Shown in pieces: positions 20,414-30,500 of a stretch of 64,000 nucleotides of DNA. Both the position numbers and the translations under genes were made by a program. Origin of the DNA: Iris pallida (taxonomy: Eukaryota; Streptophyta; Magnoliopsida; Asparagales; Iridaceae); the NCBI GenBank assembly GCA_029216955.1, contig JANAVB010010791.1:6156838-6220837 (forward strand), in the 5' to 3' direction. Under the pieces are notes generated by a model. It searched no databases. It was not told where the DNA came from and worked only from the letters and a program-made list of their open reading frames with translations. Each line of letters opens with the position of its first letter. Within the stretch, counting starts at the first letter, position 1.

Positions 20414-21019
20414 GGACTGCCGAATAACGGACAGTCCTACTGTCAAAGTGGACTGCCATGTTCCAGGCAGTCCTATTATAAAACAGGATTGCAGGAAGCC
20501 TGGCAGTCCTTTTATAAAACAGGACTGTCATCTCTTTTGCAGTCCTGAAAGAATGATGGACTGCCAGGAACATGACAGTCCTTAAGGAAAACTGAAACTC
20601 TCTGTCACAGAGTTATATAATTAGGACTGCCACCCCCTTGATAGTCCTACACTTAAGTAGGACTGCCAGTACCCTGGCAGTCCTACATAAGTGTAGGACT
20701 GCCAGGGGGTGGCAGTCCTAATTATAAAACTCTGTGATGAGCTCCTCAAACTGAAACTCTGTCACAGAGACTTATAAATAGGACTGCCAGCACCCTGGCA
20801 GTCCTACTTAAGTGTAGGACTGTCAGGGTGCTGGCAGTCCTAATTGATACTTGCTGTAACAGCAAGTTTCAATTACGACTGCCAGCACCCTGACAGTCCT
20901 CATTTTGTATAGGACTGCCAGGGGGGTGGCAGTCCTAATTGAAACTCTCTGTGATAGAGAGTTTCAAAACTCTCATCACATAGACTTACAAATAGGACTG
21001 TCACCCCCCTGGCAGTCCT
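20414..21019. repeat. Array of thirteen 23-24 bp hairpins (GGACTGCC...GGCAGTCC)
   Basis: Thirteen units of 23-24 bp each begin with ggactgcc or a one- to two-base variant and end with the complementary ggcagtcc. They are separated by short AT-rich spacers. Some adjacent units are reverse complements of each other around cttaag, giving larger nested palindromes, for example near 20790-20842. Between them lie other short inverted repeats, such as gaaactctctgtg/atagagagtttc and acttgctg/cagcaagt. At 21032-21124 further hairpins of the form ggagaatg/cattctcc follow. Confidence 0.9.
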
Positions 21020-21418
21020 AAATTACACGGAGAATGACCATTCTCCTACGTTCTAACACGGAGAATGGCCACCCTCATGCGAAATTAACATTCTTCGTGT
21101 TCTAACACGGAGAATGGCCATTCTCCTGCATTTTATGGTTAGTTGAAACTTTGAAGGGACATAATTTTTGACTGGGAGGTCGAAACGAGGTCCGGTTTGT
21201 CGCAAAATGAGCGTATCTTCGAGGAGCCTGAGATTAACAGCTTCTTCGTTAGACGACCTTCCGAAATTTTAGAATCGCAAAAAAAATGATGTTTGGACCT
21301 TCGTTTTTGCACTTTTAAGTTTTCCAAAATAACTATTATTTTCTTTGGGTGAAAAATTAGTATTTTATTTTCTTGTTGTGGTGGTGGTGATTTTCTTCTG
21401 ATTCTTGGAGAGGCGGCA

Positions 21419-21538
21419 ATGGAGGAGATGGGTTTGTTGAGCTCTGTGCTGGGTTTTGTTGGATTCGGAGTTGAAATCTTTGTTGGGATTGTGATTGGCT
21501 ATTTTCTCTTCATTTACTTCCAGCCCACTGATGTCAAG
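21419..21538 (+). pseudogene. Captured synaptotagmin-like exon 1
   Basis: Forty codons starting ATG GAG GAG ATG encode a signal-anchor segment of the type at the N-terminus of plant synaptotagmins, which tether ER to plasma membrane. Recognisable pieces are GLLSSVLGFVGFGVE, a hydrophobic stretch IFVGIVIGYFLFIYF and QPTDVK. The reading then meets gtgtta, a splice-donor-like site exactly where such an exon would end, and a TAG at 21549. The SMP and C2 domains are absent from the element. I read it as exon 1 with its leader, copied with the start of the following intron. Expression is unknown. Confidence 0.65.
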
Positions 21539-21640
21539 GTGTTATTCTAGAAAAATTTGGGGAAAATTTTGGGCTAGGGTTTAGAATTTTATGACCTAGA
21601 AATGTGGAGGAGAAGAAATGAGTAGAGGGAGAAAGAGTAG

Positions 21641-21680
21641 AGGAAGAGGAAGAGGAAGAGGAAGAGGAAGAGGAAGAGAG
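21641..21680. repeat. (GGAAGA)n microsatellite
   Basis: A purine-rich hexanucleotide run of about six units lies inside the TIR element, downstream of the captured exon. Confidence 0.85.
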
Positions 21681-22076
21681 GAAATAAAATGGAGTTGGTA
21701 TTTATACCATTCTTTGGGCTAGCCCCAAGTAAAAAAAATTGATGGCAAACTTGTAATATTTTTGAAAAATTTTGGGATAGCCCCAAGTAATTTGTGTGGT
21801 GCCCTTAGAAAAAGCCTTTTTTTCCCTTTAGTTTGGTAAGATTTTTTATTCCTCTTTTTTCTCTTTATTTTTCTTTCATGTTTGGTAAGAAAGGTTAATT
21901 TGGTGGGCCTGTGAATTAATGTAGCTGAGCTAGGACACGCTCCAAATTTGGAGTTTCTCTTAACTTTCTAGCCATTTCAAGTATGAACAAGTGCGCACTG
22001 CAGGCTTCAAGTGCTACAAATTTTAACTAAAGTTAAAATGTAGCACTTGAAATCTCTCCCACTGTGGATGCTCTAA

Positions 22077-23017
22077 GTTTTTAAGATATAGAGGTCGAGA
22101 AGGTGTAACGAATTTAAGGCTAGAGTGGGCCATAAATTACATGTTCTTTTGTACACAAATATTTCTTGATGTTCTTTTTTTTCCACAGAAATTCTGCTCC
22201 TGTATGCTGAAATTTCAGATTTAAACCTAAATTCAGTTATTAGGTCAATAAGTTTCGCTATCCACTATTCAGTATCGTATTTAGTACTTTGGAAGAACTT
22301 GCTGATAATTTTGTACATCAATGAACTAACAAAGCACATGCTAACCAATCCACATACACCGAGAATGAGCTCCTATAGAAGAAGATTGAATAGCTCAAGC
22401 AAATAGAGGAGAATGTCAAGCAAGATTTGCAAAATTTCAATAGTGAGTGCAGCTTCCAAGTAAATAGTTAAGCTAAGGAAGATGTCGACAATGACAAACC
22501 AGTAATTTGCTTTGACAAAGAAGTAAAGGAGAGAACAGACAGCCTCAACCCATGTATTAGGCCAACTCTATGCAAGCTGAGTTTAATGTGAAGCGTCAGG
22601 TTCCGAGGTTAGCTTATCTTGCAAAAGAGGATTTCCAATACTTTATACCTATCTCATGAATAAAGTAACTAAAGCAATGTGGTTGTGATTCACCACCATT
22701 CTTCAGCAGAAACTAGTTCAATCTGAATACAACTACAACATCAAAGCAGAAAAAGGGGAAAAAAAACTTCTTTTTACTGATTTCCGAGACACCAGTTAGA
22801 AATTGAAGAAATTGAAGACAGAGAGAACTTAGTTATGGAATCTACTAAAAATCGGGGTAGACAAATCACAAATAACATCTTGAGCAGTGAAAAAGGATGG
22901 CAGTTGTTAATGTTACCGAAGATATGCCTATGACTGAACTTTGGGATAAAAGATCCATCTTTGGTTCCGATATCCTCGTCTTTTCATATTTTTCCATATA
23001 TATAGTTCCGGAAGACA
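22077..23017. other. No feature with confidence; weak coding-like relics
   Basis: On the + strand, 22321-22600 reads as a peptide-like string rich in Lys and Glu but is broken by several stops. On the - strand, 22920-23017 is open up to a possible GT donor. Neither could be assigned to a family. Confidence 0.3.
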
Positions 23018-23022
23018 TGTTT

Positions 23023-23151
23023 TGTTGAGAGTAAATAAGGGACTTTAGTCCCACATCGGTTAGATGTAATATGAAGAGGGGTTGGACCCTCTATAATTAG
23101 TAGGCAGTAGCCCTCAATAAAATTATCTGAGATATTTCACTCATTTCAACT
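23023..23151 (+). repeat. 5' LTR of copia B1
   Basis: 129 bp from TGTTGAGAGTAAATAAGG to CATTTCAACT, identical base for base to the 3' LTR. A TATA-like ctataattag at 23091-23100 would serve as core promoter. The LTR is unusually short for a plant copia element. Confidence 0.95.
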
Positions 23152-23163
23152 TGGTATCAGAGC
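23152..23163 (+). other. Primer binding site, initiator tRNA-Met
   Basis: TGGTATCAGAGC directly abuts the LTR and is the standard complement of the 3' end of initiator tRNA-Met. The same site follows the LTR in B2 (35927-35938), and a variant follows it in C. Confidence 0.9.
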
Positions 23164-23169
23164 CAGGTA

Positions 23170-23520
23170 ACCCTAGCCCCCCCCTCCTCTCTCTCTCTCT
23201 CTCTCCCTAACCCTAGCCGTCGCCGCTCCCGTCGCCACAGCCCCCGCCTCTCCTCCCCGCTGCCCTTTCCCTGCCCGCAGCCACCCCCTTCCCTCCCCGC
23301 TGCCCCCTGCTCCCTGTCGCCGACCCCCCCTGTCGACCCCCCTGCACCCACCCCTCGCCGACCCCCCCACCCCCCACCCCCCGCCGCCTCCCCTGCACCC
23401 ACCGCCGCCGACCCCCCTGCTCCCTGTCGACCCCCCCTGCACCCACCCCCCGCCGACCCCCCTGCCCCCTGCCCCCGCCGCCTACCCCCTCGCCCGCCCC
23501 CTACACAGCAGTCCTTTTTA
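23170..23520 (+). repeat. C-rich leader tract of copia B1
   Basis: About 350 bp of degenerate C-run repeats (cgacccccctgcaccc and variants) lie between primer site and gag. Long G-rich frames on the - strand are only a by-product of composition. Leaders of B2 (36060-36140) and C (59550-59730, G-rich on +) hold shorter, different versions. Confidence 0.8.
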
Positions 23521-23967
23521 GGGTTTTCTGCTGCTCGCCCGCCCCCTACACAACATCCCTTTTTAGGGTTTTCTGCTGTTCTAAAAAAAAAAAAAAAACA
23601 GATTTCCTTCTCTTTAGAAGATCTCTGTTGTTGCCTTCGAGAATCAGTACCTTCTTTTTAGAAGCTCTACTACGAATACGAAATCTCTTTAGTTTTTCGT
23701 ATCTCAGAAACGTTGTCTTTACAATCGTTTCTGCACGGCTGGTATACCTCTGGTTTGCCTCATGCAAGGAGGCACAACTACGTTGGTTATCCTTGAGCCG
23801 TCCGAACGCGTTATCATGACGCAGTTCTAGTTGGTCGTATAAACTACGACATATCAGTGAGGGATCTCGTTTTGTTGTTTTCCCCGGTAGCTGACTAAGA
23901 CGAAGACGACTCCAAAGAAGACGACTCAGGAAACAACAACACCTCACTGATTGCAGTTGAATAAGTC

Positions 23968-24918
23968 ATGGATTTCATCTATGGGAAGTTGACAGCAGAA
24001 GAAATGAAGGCCCTGGTCGAGGATCTCCTGACCAAGAGATTACCGGAGGCAACCCCACGCGTGACCCATACTGATGTGGATCCGTCACCGTACAAAATGG
24101 GAAAGTTGGACAAACTGGAGACGAAGTTGGAAGGCACGACCAACTACTTGAAATGGTCGCGGCAGGCGATGCGGATGCTGAAGGGACGTGGCTTTGTTGG
24201 TTATGTAGATGGCCACACCAAGGCCCCTGTCGATCACTCCTCGAAGGAGTTTGCTGTATGGGACATTGTCAACAATGTTGTGGCTGGTTGGTTGACAGCC
24301 TCTTTGACCGACCAAGTGTCGGATAACGTTGAAGCAATGGAGGGAGCTGCTGATATCTGGAGAACGTTGAAAGACATGTACTCCGGTTCGGGTAACCCCA
24401 TGCGAGTCTTCCAACTGCAGGATGAGCTCGATAGGGTAATCCAAGACGATCGTACCATCTCTGAGTACGCTGCCTTGTTGAAAAAGTACTGGTCTGATCT
24501 TGACCATTATGATCCTCTTGGCATGGAGGATGCTCAGGTTGAACCGGCCTTTGCAAAATATTTCCAGAAATTTCTGGATTATATCTCGCGGCAACGGATG
24601 ATGAAGTTTTTGAAGGGGCTCAACCCAGCGTTTGAGCAACGGCGGAATGTACTTCTCGCACAACCGACGCTGCCGACATTAGAAGACGCCATAGCTGCCA
24701 TGGCACAAGAAGAAGCACGGTTGAAGCTGATGCCTACCAAGGGTATCTCCCAGGGGGAGCAGGCCGGAGTTGACACATCTGCTCTTGCCACTTTCACACA
24801 GCCTCCTTCTACGGGAGGCGTTTGCCAAAACTGTGGTGACACAGGGCATTACATCCGCTTTTGCCCAAAACCGACACGGACTCCCTCGAATGGTCGGGGT
24901 CGTGGTCGCGGTGGATGA
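23968..24918 (+). CDS. Gag of copia B1 (ended by premature TGA)
   Basis: This 316-residue capsid/nucleocapsid protein packages the element's RNA. It has the copia gag core (NYLKWSRQAM near residue 50, a WRTLKDMYSG segment in the middle) and a CCHC zinc knuckle, CQNCGDTGHYIRFC, near residues 286-299. The knuckle is followed by a GRGRG stretch. The TGA at 24916 stands where B2 has CGA, so the frame originally ran on into protease. The ATG at 23968 is at the same place as in B2 and C. Confidence 0.88.
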   Translation: MDFIYGKLTAEEMKALVEDLLTKRLPEATPRVTHTDVDPSPYKMGKLDKLETKLEGTTNYLKWSRQAMRMLKGRGFVGYVDGHTKAPVDHSSKEFAVWDIVNNVVAGWLTASLTDQVSDNVEAMEGAADIWRTLKDMYSGSGNPMRVFQLQDELDRVIQDDRTISEYAALLKKYWSDLDHYDPLGMEDAQVEPAFAKYFQKFLDYISRQRMMKFLKGLNPAFEQRRNVLLAQPTLPTLEDAIAAMAQEEARLKLMPTKGISQGEQAGVDTSALATFTQPPSTGGVCQNCGDTGHYIRFCPKPTRTPSNGRGRGRGG

Positions 24919-25197
24919 CGAGGTGGTCGAGGCAGCTACGGTGGTGGAAGGGACACTTACTCTGGAGGCAACAAGGCGCATCTGGCGGATGAAGGTGGGG
25001 ACAATCAGCTGGCGGACATCACTCCATTTGAGAGAGAAGTTCTCGAGAAGATGCGCGGCTCAAAGCTTGGTTCTGGTGAATGACAAGTCATTCCGGGGGC
25101 GCCGTCCACTACAGGAGATTACTGCACTTACTTCTCCCAAACCAGTGCCGGTATACCTCCGCGTGCTCTTGCATCTGTCTCTCAGCCAGCTTGGATT

Positions 25198-26121
25198 ATG
25201 GACTCTGGGGCATCTTGCCATGTCACGGGGTCCCGAGGAAAGTTCCGGGAATACTCTACTCTAACGCCGCCAGAAAGCATTCAGACTGCTGATGGTACCT
25301 CCAGGCCTGTTATGGGTAAAGGCACTGTTGATTGCACTCCTTCCATCACTCTATCTAATGTCTTACATGCTCCTTCCTTTCCTGTCAATCTTATATCCAT
25401 TAGCGCCATTATCCTTGATCTAAAATGTATTGTTTCCTTTGATATTCCTAAGGTAACTTTTCAGGAGAAGGGAACGGGGAGACGACTAGGCACTGGCACA
25501 TGGCATAAGGGTCTATGGTACTTGGACAGGAACGGTCTGGATAGAGCACTGGCATCTTTGGTTGTAGACGCCCAACCGAAAGTCCGAAGTCGAAGTGTCG
25601 AAGCCGAGCTGCTCCTCCACCATCAGCGTGTAGGACATTCTTCTTTTTCCGTTATTAGTCGACTGTATCCGTCCTTATATCAAAAAGCAAATAAAGAGTT
25701 GTTAGTTTGTGATGCTTGTGAGTTGGAAAAACATACCAGAAGCTCCTATGTGCATTCTGGGCATCGATGTTCTGCTGCTTTTGATATGATTCATTCCGAT
25801 GTGTGGGGCCCTTGTCCTACAAACGGTGTTAACGGTTATAGATGGTTTGTTACTTTTATTGACTGCTCTACCCGCGTAACGTGGGTCTACCTGCTGAAGA
25901 ATAAAAGTGATGTTTTTGAGGCATTTCAAAGCCTCCATCAACGGGTGAAGACACAGTATAATGCTCGTGTTAAATATTTCCGATCGGATAATGGGACGGA
26001 ATATACCTATAAGAGGTTTGCTGCGTATTTATCCTCTCATGGTATACTCCATCAAACCTCTTGTGCATATACACCGGCTCAAAATGGTGTTGCCGAAAAA
26101 ATAGGCACCTGCTGGAGGTAG
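25198..26121 (+). pseudogene. Protease and integrase part of copia B1 pol
   Basis: This begins at the aspartic protease motif MDSGASCHVTGS. It continues through the pre-integrase zinc region (HHQRVGHSSF..CDAC) and the integrase core with the first two catalytic aspartates (HSDVWGP, FRSDNGTEY). A 4 bp deletion near 26098, compared with B2, shifts the frame just after the GVAE motif that carries the third catalytic residue. A short stretch upstream (24919-25197) is the same coding region, cut off by TGA codons. Confidence 0.85.
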
Positions 26122-28565
26122 CTCGGACGATGATGCTGGCTATGAATGTTCCTAAATTTTTGTGGGGGCAGGCTGTCTTGACAGCCTCTTATCTCATCAA
26201 CAGGATGCCCTCTCAATTACTGGACTGGAAGACGCCTTTGGAAATGCTCACGGGGACAACTGCGTACACCGTTCCTCCGAAAGTATTTGGTTGCGTATGC
26301 TTCGTCCACGATAACAGGCCTGGTGTTGGTAAGCTGGATCCTCGAGCACTTAAGTGTGTCTTTGTTGGGTACACCGGGACACAGAAGGGTTACGTATGCT
26401 GGAGCCCGGTTGAACGAAAGCTGTTTGTAAGCATGGACGTTACATTCAGAGAGCTGGAACCTTATTATGGTTCGGACGAAGGTTCTGCGTTTGGGAACAC
26501 GCCTCACACAGCGGGTGTTAGACGTAAGGGGGAGGTAGTACGCCCAAACGTAGTTGTCGGATCGGTACCTTGTCCTGTCGTGACAAACTGGCAGAAAGGG
26601 GGAGAAAGCATCAATGATACTGATACGGAGGATGAAGAAGACAATACATATATTACGCAGGGGGAGAAGCAGACAAGGGAAAAGGAGCTCCAAGTTTACA
26701 GAAGAAGACAGCAGAGGTCCAGTACTGTGCCGTACCCTGTGCCTATAGTGCCAAGTCCCTCGTCTACTCCTGCCCCGACTCCTGAAGATGTTACTCCCGC
26801 ACCGGATCGCTCGGATTCGGAAGCGGATCTCTCCGATTCGGATGGTTTGCTTTCTCCACCACCCATTGCTCCCTTAAGGAGGTCTTCTCGCATTAATGCG
26901 GGAAAGGCTTCTATTCGTTATAAAGATTATGAACATGATATCGCCAACTACCTATCTTATTCTAATATTTCTCCGACTTATCAAACATTCCTCACTTCGT
27001 TAGACTCCACTTCTTTACCTAAGAATTGGCAGGAAGCAAAGGACCCAAGATGGAAAGCCGCAATGATGGAAGAACTTGGGGCACTAGAGAAAAATAAGAC
27101 ATGGGAGCTGGTGCCATTACCTGAAGGGAAGAAAGCTGTGGGATGCAAATGGGTTTACACAGTGAAGGAGACACCAGAAGGAAAAATTGAGCGATACAAG
27201 GCGAGACTGGTTGCAAAAGGCTATACCCAGACATATGGCATCGACTATGATGAGACTTTTGCCCCAGTAGCGAAGATGAGTACCGTAAGAACGCTGGTCT
27301 CCATTGCAGCAAACTATGGGTGGAAGCTACACCAGTTAGACGTAAAGAACGCATTTCTTCATAGAGACCTACAAGAAGAAGTATACATGGAGACTCCTCC
27401 GGGGTGCTACTCTGTGTCAGATTCAGGTGAAGGAACGTCACATGGAAAAGTGTACAAACTGAAGAAGTCGCTGTACGGGCTGAAGCAATCTCCTCGAGCC
27501 TGGTTTGACAGATTCAGAAGGGCTGTCACTGGCATGGGGTACCATCAGACAAATGCAGATCATACTGTCTTCCTCCAGCATGCAAGGGGCCACATTACTA
27601 TACTTGCTGTATATGTAGATGATATAGTGATCACAGGTGACGATGTAGTTGAGATCACTAAGCTGAAGACGAAACTCGCCAAAGAGTTTGAGGTGAAGGA
27701 CCTGGGAGAGATGAGATACTTTTTGGGTATCGAGGTGTGTGATGGTGAACAAGGAATTGTTCTCTCACAAAGGAAATATGCACTAGATCTGCTGAAGGAG
27801 ACAGGAATGCTGGGATGCCGAGCAGCAGTCACTCCAATTGACCAGAAGTGCAAGATGGGAGCAGAAGCAGGAGAGCCTGTTGATCGCGAAAGGTATCAAA
27901 GGCTAGTAGGCAGACTGATTTATCTAGGGCATACTCGCCCTGATATCTCATTTGCAGTAAGTGTTGTAAGCCGCTATATGCATGATCCAAGAACGGGTCA
28001 TATGGATGCAGTATTTCAGATCCTAAGATATCTGAAAGGGACGCCGGGAAAAGGACTATGGTTCAAGAAGAATGGATGCACAGATGTTGAGGGATACTGC
28101 GATGCAGACTCGGCAAGCTGCATAGACGATAGAAGGTCTACCACAGGGTACTGTGTTTTTGTAGGAGGAAACCTGGTTTCATGGAGAAGCAAGAAACAGT
28201 CAGTGGTAGCACGGTCGACAGCTGAAGCAGAATACAGAGCAATGGCTCTAGGAGTATCAGAATTGCTATGGGTAAAGGCGCTGCTGACAGAGTTGAAGCT
28301 AGACAAGGGGACACCATTGCGCCTTCTGAGCGATAGTCAAGCTGCGATAAGTATAGCGAACAATCCGGTTCAGCACGACAGAACGAAGCACATCGAGATC
28401 GATCGATTCTTCATCAAGGGAAAGCTGGAACAAGGGATACTGAAGATTGATTATGTTCGCTCAGAAGAACAAGTGGCAGACTGTCTGACTAAGGGTCTTA
28501 GTTCATTGAGTCTGTCAAAGCTATGTAACAAGATGGGGATGATTAATATCTATCGCCCATCTTGA
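26104..28565 (+). pseudogene. Integrase end, reverse transcriptase and RNase H of copia B1
   Basis: After the frameshift the pol frame runs open to the TGA at 28563-28565. It holds the integrase C-terminal part (LLEVARTMMLAMNVPKF), an acidic linker, the copia reverse transcriptase (KWVYTVKETPEG, active site YVDDIVIT encoded near 27612) and RNase H with TAEAEYRAMA, DSQAAISIANN and DRTKHIEIDRFFI. A three-base deletion near 27039 relative to B2 keeps the frame. Confidence 0.88.
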
Positions 28566-28572
28566 GGGGGAG

Positions 28573-28701
28573 TGTTGAGAGTAAATAAGGGACTTTAGTC
28601 CCACATCGGTTAGATGTAATATGAAGAGGGGTTGGACCCTCTATAATTAGTAGGCAGTAGCCCTCAATAAAATTATCTGAGATATTTCACTCATTTCAAC
28701 T
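28573..28701 (+). repeat. 3' LTR of copia B1
   Basis: 129 bp, identical to the 5' LTR. It is preceded by the polypurine tract gagggggag at 28564-28572, where plus-strand DNA synthesis would start. Confidence 0.95.
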
Positions 28702-28706
28702 TGTTT

Positions 28707-30497
28707 TCCTAGTACTTAAAGGTAAGTGCCAAAGCAGCCTACACACTCAGCGCATCATCTCACAGGCCTAAATTATCCGCTTTTGCAAATCTTGTGATAA
28801 GCATTGTGAACTCACAAAGTTTGAAACATTTTGGGCAGCACGAAACTGACAGATGCAGGTTTTAAGATTAATGGATATGTAAATCCAGGTTTTGATATTA
28901 AATGAATATCCAACTTGAGGTAGGGCTTAAGCTAGTGAGATGGAGTAGAAAAAGTAATCAGGCATATATAGCATCAAGCTAAGAAATGAACTAAGAAGAT
29001 GCTTTAAGAGGAAGGGAGATAGGACTTTGATTATCACTTCATCTCACCATGCACAGATGCAGTGGAGAAACTTGAAGGAGATGACAGCCACAAGTGAGGA
29101 TTAGGGGAACCCATGATCTGGGAAGTGAGCAACAACAATGGTGACATTAAGGGGAGTCAATAACCTGGCTATTGAGCGCATGACCAGAAAGCACAAAAGT
29201 AGAAGGGCACTAATTGGAGGCAGTGTTGGTAACTTCCCAACAAAGATGAGCAAGTAGAAAGTTGATAATCTAAATCTGGCAATGATGACTGGATAGAAAA
29301 TCAGACTGGAATTGACATGGCTATGATACTATGTAACAAGGGAAGAAGAAGAGAAGGAAGAATAAGATTTCTTTATTGACATTAGGTAAGCAAAGAATAT
29401 TAAGGGTTGGTAAGAGAGAGAGAGAGAGAGAGAGACATACACACACACATTTAGCAGGAAAGTGTTATGTATGGCAAAATGAATAAAATACCTCATACAG
29501 GAAACAGATAAGTCTGAAGTAGACATAACACAGCATCTAAGAAAGTATGACAAGGCACTCTTTTAGTTGAACAAAGGTTTAACTTTCACAGCGAAATGCT
29601 CGCGGAAGTCTTAAACTTGACATATTTCCGCACTCACAATTCACTTGACTGAATTAGAATTATGGACAATTACTAAATTCAGAAGGCATAGAAGCTGCGA
29701 GACACCAAACTACCTAATTCTGCATGCACTAGAGTCACATATAAAACCTTACAACATATGGTTTCACAAATGCAGTTCAAGGGGAATCTGAATAGCTGAA
29801 CCACCTATCTAAGTTGCAGATACGATCATACATACTAACACTCACAACCATATTCCCAAATAAGACGGCTGATTTCAAAGACACATCCCTGTGCAATCTG
29901 GACAAACAAGTAGCTAATTTTCTGAAAGTACCATAAATGCAACTACATTGCCTATATAAACACTCCCTTTTAGTTGCTGTCGTTTTGATGTGTGGATGTC
30001 AACGTGGCATAAACCTTCCAATATTTCCTTCTGAGTGTTGATGTAGGCTAAGACATATCCAGTGCATTATGGATAAGCAAGTACCCAATTTTCTGGAAAT
30101 ACCGTAACTGTAACTGTAACTGCAACTGCAGGTAGCTACAAGTTCGCATGTATAAGCAGTTAAGCACTCCCTCTTAGTTTTCTACTGCTTTGATGTGTGG
30201 ATGTCATCTGGCATAAACCCTCTCAATATTTCCTTACGAAGTTGTCGCCAACATTTGAAACACTATAAAAACTTGTGTCTTAATGCAAGAAAAATCAGCA
30301 TAAAAATAGGAGAACTTGTTGTACTATCTTTGAAGGTCCGTGCATGTGCAATAAACTCAAAACTCTAAAGAATACTTATAAATATCTGAATTTGGAAGTA
30401 AGAAGTCAGGAAAGACGAAAGATATAGATCCTACAAGTGTTAGTATACTCGTAGTCTTAGTCATCACCTTAGGCTTATCTTAGTCATCCTTATAGTC
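28707..30497. other. Spacer with microsatellites and a tandem duplication
   Basis: No gene recognised. It includes (GA)n and (CA)n runs at about 29415-29450 and a duplicated unit of about 175-190 bp (29883-30056 and 30057-30245). Both copies hold caagta..caattttctg and tttgatgtgtggatgtca, separated by diverged sequence. Confidence 0.5.
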
Positions 30498-30500
30498 TTA

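Larger units (their letters stand above)
19913..21816. mobile_element. Pack-type TIR transposon with captured gene fragment
   Basis: The 1904 bp element has 41 bp inverted ends with one mismatch, beginning GGCTTTTTCTAAGGGCACCA. A subterminal motif, acttggggctatccc, is repeated inside both ends. It is inserted in a run of T residues (nine on the left, seven on the right), so the target duplication cannot be measured. Inside are a gene-like 5' segment (20040-20200), an array of short hairpins (20414-21124), a synaptotagmin-like first exon (21419-21538) and a GGAAGA repeat. There is no transposase. It resembles Pack-MULEs in content, but the superfamily is not proved. Confidence 0.72.
19765..22073. 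mobile_element. PIF/Harbinger-type MITE, split by a larger TIR element
   Basis: The ends GAGCATCCACAG and CTGTGGATGCTC (with near-matching neighbours) are inverted repeats flanked by TAA at 19762-19764 and 22074-22076. Without the 1.9 kb insertion at 19913-21816 the element would be about 0.4 kb, the usual size of such MITEs. Confidence 0.75.
23023..28701 (+). mobile_element. Ty1/copia retrotransposon B1, complete
   Basis: The 5679 bp element is flanked by the 5 bp duplication tgttt at 23018-23022 and 28702-28706. Order: LTR, primer site, C-rich leader, gag, protease, integrase, reverse transcriptase and RNase H, polypurine tract, LTR. Integrase before RT defines copia. The two 129 bp LTRs read identical, so the insertion is young. 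The frame is nevertheless broken three times: TGA at 24916, TGA at 25081 and a 4 bp deletion near 26098. It is closely related to B2 and more distantly to C. Confidence 0.95.

Noticed and set aside
20304..20585. Open frame with repeated DC..PGSP..IKQ segments
   Set aside because: The repeats come from the hairpin units read in frame; the frame has no homologue known to me and ends when the phase changes.
20414..21019. CRISPR-like array
   Set aside because: Units are hairpins with changing loops and irregular spacers in plant DNA; there are no constant direct repeats with unique spacers and no cas genes.
22321..22600. Protein-like string on the + strand rich in Lys and Glu
   Set aside because: Several stops interrupt it, and I could not assign it to a gene or transposon family.
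22890..23022. A coding exon on the - strand interrupted by copia B1
   Set aside because: The frame is open and meets a GT, but no acceptor is certain, the phase does not fit the gene at 17660-18675 and the peptide is unrecognised.
23157..23446. Gly/Arg-rich frames on the - strand
   Set aside because: They are the complement of the C-run leader of copia B1; three overlapping frames are open simply because the sequence lacks A and T.
26217..26693. Long frames on the strand opposite to copia pol (also at 24085, 36756, 38892 and others)
   Set aside because: They are shadows of the conserved gag-pol coding sequence and recur at the same place in B1 and B2.
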